This document shows, piece by piece, positions 51,969-55,310 of a stretch of DNA of 55,310 nt; within the stretch, counting starts at the first letter, position 1, and the number at the start of each line of letters is the position of its first letter. A program made the position numbers and the translations under genes. Under the pieces are notes generated by a model, which saw nothing but the letters and a program-made list of their open reading frames with translations, was not told the origin of the DNA and searched no databases. Source of the DNA: Ceratorhiza oryzae-sativae (taxonomy: Eukaryota; Basidiomycota; Agaricomycetes; Cantharellales; Ceratobasidiaceae). The DNA lies in the NCBI GenBank assembly GCA_030998015.1, contig JARWMV010000101.1:1-55310 (forward strand). The letters are read 5' to 3'.

Positions 51969-52422
51969 CGTCGCGCTGGGACGCCCGAATGGATGCCCGT
52001 AGACCCCCAATGATGCAATTAGGGGCCACTTAAAATAGCAAAGCTATTTTAGAGGCCCCGTAATTGCTTCATTTGGGGGGTGGATGCCCCCCAAACAATG
52101 CAGCGTAGCTGCACATGTTTGGGGGGCACTAGGGCTGCGCCCCGTGGGTGTGGTTATCGAGGCCGCGAAGCGGCGAGCGCGCGCACGCCAGGGCCGCCTT
52201 GGCTTCCCCCCCATCACAGGTGGGAGGGTATTCACCCTTCCCACCTGTGACGGGGGGGGAAGCCAAGGCGTTCGCAGGCGTGCACGGGTCACCTTTTCGG
52301 GCGTCCCAGCGCGGCCGGCGTCTGATTCCGAGGTACCCTGGAACTTAAAGTTCCAGGGTACCTCGCAATACCTCGCCGAGAATCGATGATTTGCGAAGGC
52401 AAATCTACATCGATTCTCGAGG
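51969..52422 (+). repeat. Large nested GC composite
   Basis: Contains the CCATTTAAAATAGC-type hairpin that also opens the window (about 112 identical bases with position 1), an E hairpin, a B core whose stem tip is replaced by a CCTCCCACCTGTGA-type hairpin, C and G. At least six hairpin families nested in one 450-bp insertion. Flanks CCTTA/TTATAA. Confidence 0.8.
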
Positions 52423-52559
52423 GTTATAAAACTGGTAAAATATATAGTTCTATCCTTTTTAGCACATATACGTTGCCTTGCTTTAACGAGTTATATGGGT
52501 TATTTTATATATCAAACAAAAAGGTAGTTCCTAGCACTATAGGGGAATTATTGACACCT

Positions 52560-52674
52560 TTGACCCCCCAAACTGATGCAGCTATGCTGCATTGTTTGGG
52601 GGGGGTAAAGGCTCTCCCAATACGTTGGCCCGTAGGGCGTGCCTTACAGGCTTGGTAACGCATTGGGAGGCCTT
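52560..52674 (+). repeat. E array with CCTTTG direct repeats
   Basis: E hairpin followed by CTCCCAATACG...CGCATTGGGAG arms. CCTTTG before and CCTTTG after; removal with one copy gives ACA-CCT-TTG-GCT-TTA (TPLAL), the family sequence. Confidence 0.85.
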
Positions 52675-52888
52675 TGGCTTTAGCTTACTGAATAGCTGAT
52701 GACGGTAGCTGGAATAAATCTTGCAAATATACCGTATTATGTACGGATTCTTTCTCATTAGCAGAAATTGAACTTTTAGTTGAAGGTTTAAATAATAAGT
52801 TTAATTTAAAATGCTACAAGTCAAGTCAAAAAACAGGAGGAACTGTTTACAGAATTATAATTCCCGCTTATTCAATACCTGATTTACA

Positions 52889-53040
52889 GCCCGTAGGGCC
52901 CAAAACCACCGTAAAGGTAGTTTTTCCAAAACCAAGTTTTTCCAAAACCAAGTTTTTCCAAAACCAAGTTTTTCCAAAACCACCCCCAAACAATGCAGCG
53001 TAGCTGCACATGTTTGGGGGTGTTTTTGGAAACTTATTAG
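52889..53040 (+). repeat. 16-bp tandem repeat plus E hairpin
   Basis: CCCGTAGGGCCCAAAACCACCG, then about four units of TTTTTCCAAAACCAAG (52920-52981), then an E hairpin and GTTTTTGGAAAC. The first part is the reverse complement of the 39-base in-frame insert at about 10587. Confidence 0.85.
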
Positions 53041-53157
53041 CGCCGCACATGCCACCTATGATGCGACATAAAATAGGTTTGTAGATTAAAATTCATTATC
53101 TTTAACAACTAACCCCCTCTTTATTATTCACTGCATTAAATATTCGAACTTAGGATG

Positions 53158-53744
53158 CTCCTGACGTGTATAATGATGTACCTACAATAGTTACAACTTG
53201 GTTAACAGTTATGCCTAAAATTACTATTTTAATTTTCTTATTAGATTTACAAAGTGGATCCATAATCGCAAGTTTACCTATAATTGAGGCATCAGTGCCT
53301 GCATTTATAACAGATTTAGGCGCCACACATGGTGCAGATTTCTATGTGTTTAAAAATTTACTATTAATATGTTCAGTTCTTTCACTAATCATAGGTACAG
53401 TTGTTGGGCTAGCTCAACATAAAATTAAAAGATTGTTAGCTTATAGTACTATCTCTCACGTAGGGTTCTTACTTCTATCTTTGGCTATAAACACAGAACA
53501 ATCATTAGAATCATTTTTATTCTATCTTGTTCAATATTCATTAACTAATGTTAATACATTCTTTATTTTATTAGCCTTTGGGTATGTTATATTTGGGGCT
53601 AAAGCTCAAGATAAAAATAAATCAAATACTGTAAATTTACAAAATACCTCAGACATTGAGCTAATTTCGGATCTTAAAGGACAATTTTTCAACCAACCTG
53701 TGTTAAGTTTAAGTTTTGCCGTCTGCTTGTTTTCCATGGCTGGT
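53158..53744 (+). CDS. nad2: nad2 exon 2
   Basis: Continues ND2: [20 protein letters not shown], then [40 protein letters not shown] (conserved Lys and His channel residues), the helices to [17 protein letters not shown]. The exon is placed to end at T53744 (GGT), after which relatives continue IPPL. With exon 1 it makes exactly 414 codons. The frame runs on without a stop into the following GIY-YIG gene. Confidence 0.9.
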
Positions 53745-54131
53745 AACAATTTAGTCATACCAGAAGAGATTCTAATTGCTGCGATTATTCCAGTAAGAAT
53801 CTATTCTGATTCTCAGTCATCGAGAAAAGAAATTTTAGCCGAAAATAAAGGGAAAATGGGAATTTATCGATGGGTTAACAATATTAATGGTAATTCTTAT
53901 ATTGGTTCAAGTATGAAATTGGATCGAAGAATGTTAAACTATTATCACCCATCTAACTTAAAAAAAACAAATACGATTATCGCCAAAGCCCTTCTAAAAT
54001 ATGGTCACTCTAATTTTTCATTAGAAATTTTAGAGTATATAATTTTTGACGATTCTTTATCTATTAAAGATAATAGTAAATTGCTCCTTATGAGAGAGCA
54101 ACATTACATGGATTCATTAGTTCCGGAATAT

Positions 54132-54468
54132 CCGCCGGCGTTAGAGGGAATCCTAAAGATTCCCTCGTAGAAAATGACGACCGTTCGTCATTTTCAGCCG
54201 GCGGCTAAATATCGATATTATGCCGCGCACTAGCAATCGCAAACGGTTGCGATTGCTCACGTTGGTTGGTGGGACAAGTCCCACCAGCAACTAACGCGCG
54301 CGGGCCCCCGCTCTATCGGCTAAAATCTTAGGTGTAACCCAAGATTTCAGCCGCTAAAGCGGAGGGTCAACGACCCGTGGGCATTGTTAACGAGGCCGCG
54401 TTCGCGGCGAGCCGCGCGCACGCCAGGGCCGCCTTGGCAAGCCAAGGCGTTCGCAGGCGTGCACGGGT
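54132..54468 (+). repeat. A+B composite
   Basis: A 54132-54303, B 54305-54468. Removal joins CCG-GAA-TAT to AAT-ATT-CTT, i.e. PEYNIL, the canonical GIY-YIG sequence at this point. Confidence 0.92.
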
Positions 54469-54659
54469 AATATTCTTAAAACAGCAGGTAACCTTTCAGG
54501 TTACAAACACTCAACTGAAGCTATTGAAAAAATGAGTGAAAGTAAAAAAGGTTCTAGCCACCCCAACTTTGGGAATCCCTTAGAATTTAAACACTCTGAA
54601 GAGGCTAAAGATAAAATTAGAGAGGCAAGAACAGGTACGAAACTCGCTCTTGAAACAAT

Positions 54660-54765
54660 TGACCCCCCAAACTGATGCAGCTATGCTGCATTGTTTGGGG
54701 GGGTAATGGCCCTCCCAATACGTTGGCCTTACAGGCTTGGTAACGCATTGGGAGGTCATTGCAAA
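54660..54765 (+). repeat. E array with ATTG direct repeats
   Basis: ACAATTG before, TCATTGC after; removal gives GAA-ACA-ATT-GCA (ETIAK). Confidence 0.8.
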
Positions 54766-54916
54766 AATCAGTGCCAGTTGGACAGAAGACCGACGAAAAT
54801 TAGTAGCAGATGCTTCTCAAAGGGCCAATGGTAAAACTGTTTTTTTATATTCTATTGATTTTATATTAATTCAAACTTTTATTTCTTCAAGAGTTGCAGC
54901 TAGACATTTAAATAGT

Positions 54917-55088
54917 CCGCCGGCGTTAGAGGGAATCCTAAAGATTCCCTCGTAGAAAATGACGACCGTTCGTCATTTTCAGCCGGCGGCTAAATATCGA
55001 TATTATGCCGCGCACTAGCAATCGCAAACGGTTGCGATTGCTCACGTTGGTTGGTGGGACAAGTCCCACCAGCAACTAACGCGCGCGG
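54917..55088 (+). repeat. A element
   Basis: Interrupts the NUMOD1-like region between RHLNS and DTILKYAR. Confidence 0.9.
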
Positions 55089-55259
55089 AGATACTATTTT
55101 AAAATATGCTCGTTCAAATGCTGTATTTAAAAATAAATATATTCTATCACTTCAAGAATTGCCTGCTCCGCACCCGTAAATTCCTGATTCAATTAACGTC
55201 TTGAATAACGGATATAATGAATCCCCGAAATATATAACCCAGGAACAATCCCCTCCCGT

Positions 55260-55289
55260 TTTGCTATTTGTCTTTTCTCTATGGCTGGT
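55260..55289 (+). other. nad2: Second copy of the nad2 exon-2 end
   Basis: Codons for FAICLFSMAG, matching [10 protein letters not shown] at 53715-53744. The last nine bases (ATGGCTGGT) are identical, but the rest differs almost only at synonymous sites (GCC/GCT, TGC/TGT, TTG/CTT, TTT/TTC, TCC/TCT; V/I is the only replacement). It is followed by AAGATG, not by IPPL codons. Confidence 0.7.
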
Positions 55290-55310
55290 AAGATGTGGTA
55301 TGCCAGCTGC

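Larger units (their letters stand above)
51594..53083 (+). pseudogene. LAGLIDADG_2 HEG of nad2 intron 1; in-frame UGA for Trp
   Basis: ATG at 51594: hydrophobic lead MLQLLLILHFIGLVVIYILL, KPRRLTKKEQEAFSLPSDMK, EILVGLLLGDLLGRFRYGK (first motif), FKQGLVHEAYLLHLYDLFES, PSAPKIAKSLPY; composite insertion 51969-52422 (removal gives SLPYKTGKIYSSILF); LPCFNELYGLFYISNKK, STIGELLTPL; E array (about 52560-52674) bounded by CCTTTG on both sides; ALAY-UGA-IADDGSWNKS (second motif), LCTDSFSLAEIELLVEGL, VYRIIIPAYSIPDLQ; insertion 52889-53040; HMPPMMRHKIGL-stop. The UGA sits where relatives have Trp (LAFW, CYW). Confidence 0.78.
50945..53157 (+). other. nad2 intron 1 (group I, LAGLIDADG)
   Basis: Well-preserved core just after the exon: ACTATATGCTGGAAG (about 50978), AATCAGCAGGGCTGC (about 51023), CCTCAGAGACTTCACG (about 51053) and AAGATAAAGTCCACC (about 51091). 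The HEG occupies the region 3' of the core, and the intron ends TTAGGATG. GC composites at 51141-51332 and 51969-52422. Confidence 0.8.
53745..55179 (+). pseudogene. GIY-YIG HEG of nad2 intron 2, three insertions
   Basis: Fused to nad2 exon 2. [20 protein letters not shown] (catalytic GIY-YIG), [33 protein letters not shown] (active-site Glu helix); A+B insertion 54132-54468; NILKTAGNLSGYKHS, HPNFGNPLEFKHSEEAKDK (NUMOD3); E array (about 54660-54765, ATTG on both sides); AKISASWTEDRRKLV; then FLYSIDFILIQTFISSRVAA, a NUMOD1-type helix; A insertion 54917-55088; ILKYARSNAVFKNKYILSL and a stop at 55179. Frames agree across the insertions except the last, where the exact boundary is unclear. Confidence 0.78.
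53745..55310 (+). other. nad2 intron 2 (partial, runs off window)
   Basis: Begins after GCTGGT. Its ORF is fused in frame to exon 2, a common arrangement for fungal intron HEGs. No IPPL-encoding third exon is seen before the window ends; instead a second copy of the exon-2 end appears at 55260. Confidence 0.6.

Noticed and set aside
340..55088. CRISPR-like array of repeated 172-bp units
   Set aside because: Copies are dispersed, in both orientations, longer than CRISPR repeats, with no regular spacers or cas genes; the DNA is mitochondrial.

Overview
The window is fungal-type mitochondrial DNA. It carries intron-split nad1 and nad2 (respiratory complex I), four mitochondrial-type tRNAs and a probable C-terminal piece of rps3. 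Group I introns are packed with LAGLIDADG and GIY-YIG homing endonuclease genes (HEGs). Exons and intron ORFs are AT-rich, while everything between them is crowded with GC-rich hairpin repeats. I cannot name the species. One intron ORF contains UGA exactly where a conserved Trp sits, which fits translation table 4.

Layout. 1-4416: debris of two intron HEGs plus unrecognised sequence. 4417-15784: nad1 in four exons (4417-4576, 8984-9093, 11049-11408, 15425-15784; 329 codons plus stop), with an HEG in each of its three introns (two in the first). 15785-27933: repeat-rich sequence with tRNA-Leu(UAG), tRNA-Arg(UCG), tRNA-Gly(UCC), tRNA-Cys(GCA) and broken LAGLIDADG genes. 27934-47241: a reverse-complement copy of 8618-27933, so nad1 exons 2-4, all four tRNAs and the HEGs are present twice. 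47242-48794: second half of a two-domain LAGLIDADG gene and a probable rps3 tail. 50290 to the end: nad2 exons 1 and 2 with two HEG-bearing introns, ending at what looks like a second copy of the nad2 exon-2 end.

The most striking structure is the 38.6-kb near-perfect palindrome with no spacer. Its centre is a hairpin element folded back on itself, and its outer right edge joins two truncated genes. It is either a real fold-back/telomere-like rearrangement or a sequencing/assembly fold-back; sequence alone cannot decide.

The second theme is a nested population of GC-rich hairpin elements. I use these family names: A (172 bp, 52 copies, two three-way-junction modules), B and B2 (about 165-195 bp cruciform), C (KpnI-site hairpin), D (CCTGCC...GGCAGG), E (CCCCCAAACA...TGTTTGGGGG hairpin), F (CCTCCGCGC...GCGCGGAGG), G (GAGAATCGATG...CATCGATTCTC), J (23-bp GC unit) and K (AAGATTTATAAATTT hairpin). 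They insert into one another's loops, into group I intron loops and into every HEG in the window, but never into the nad1/nad2 exons or complete tRNAs. B2 and E insertions are flanked by short direct repeats, and removing the element plus one repeat restores the HEG reading frame, so they look like genuine mobile insertions.
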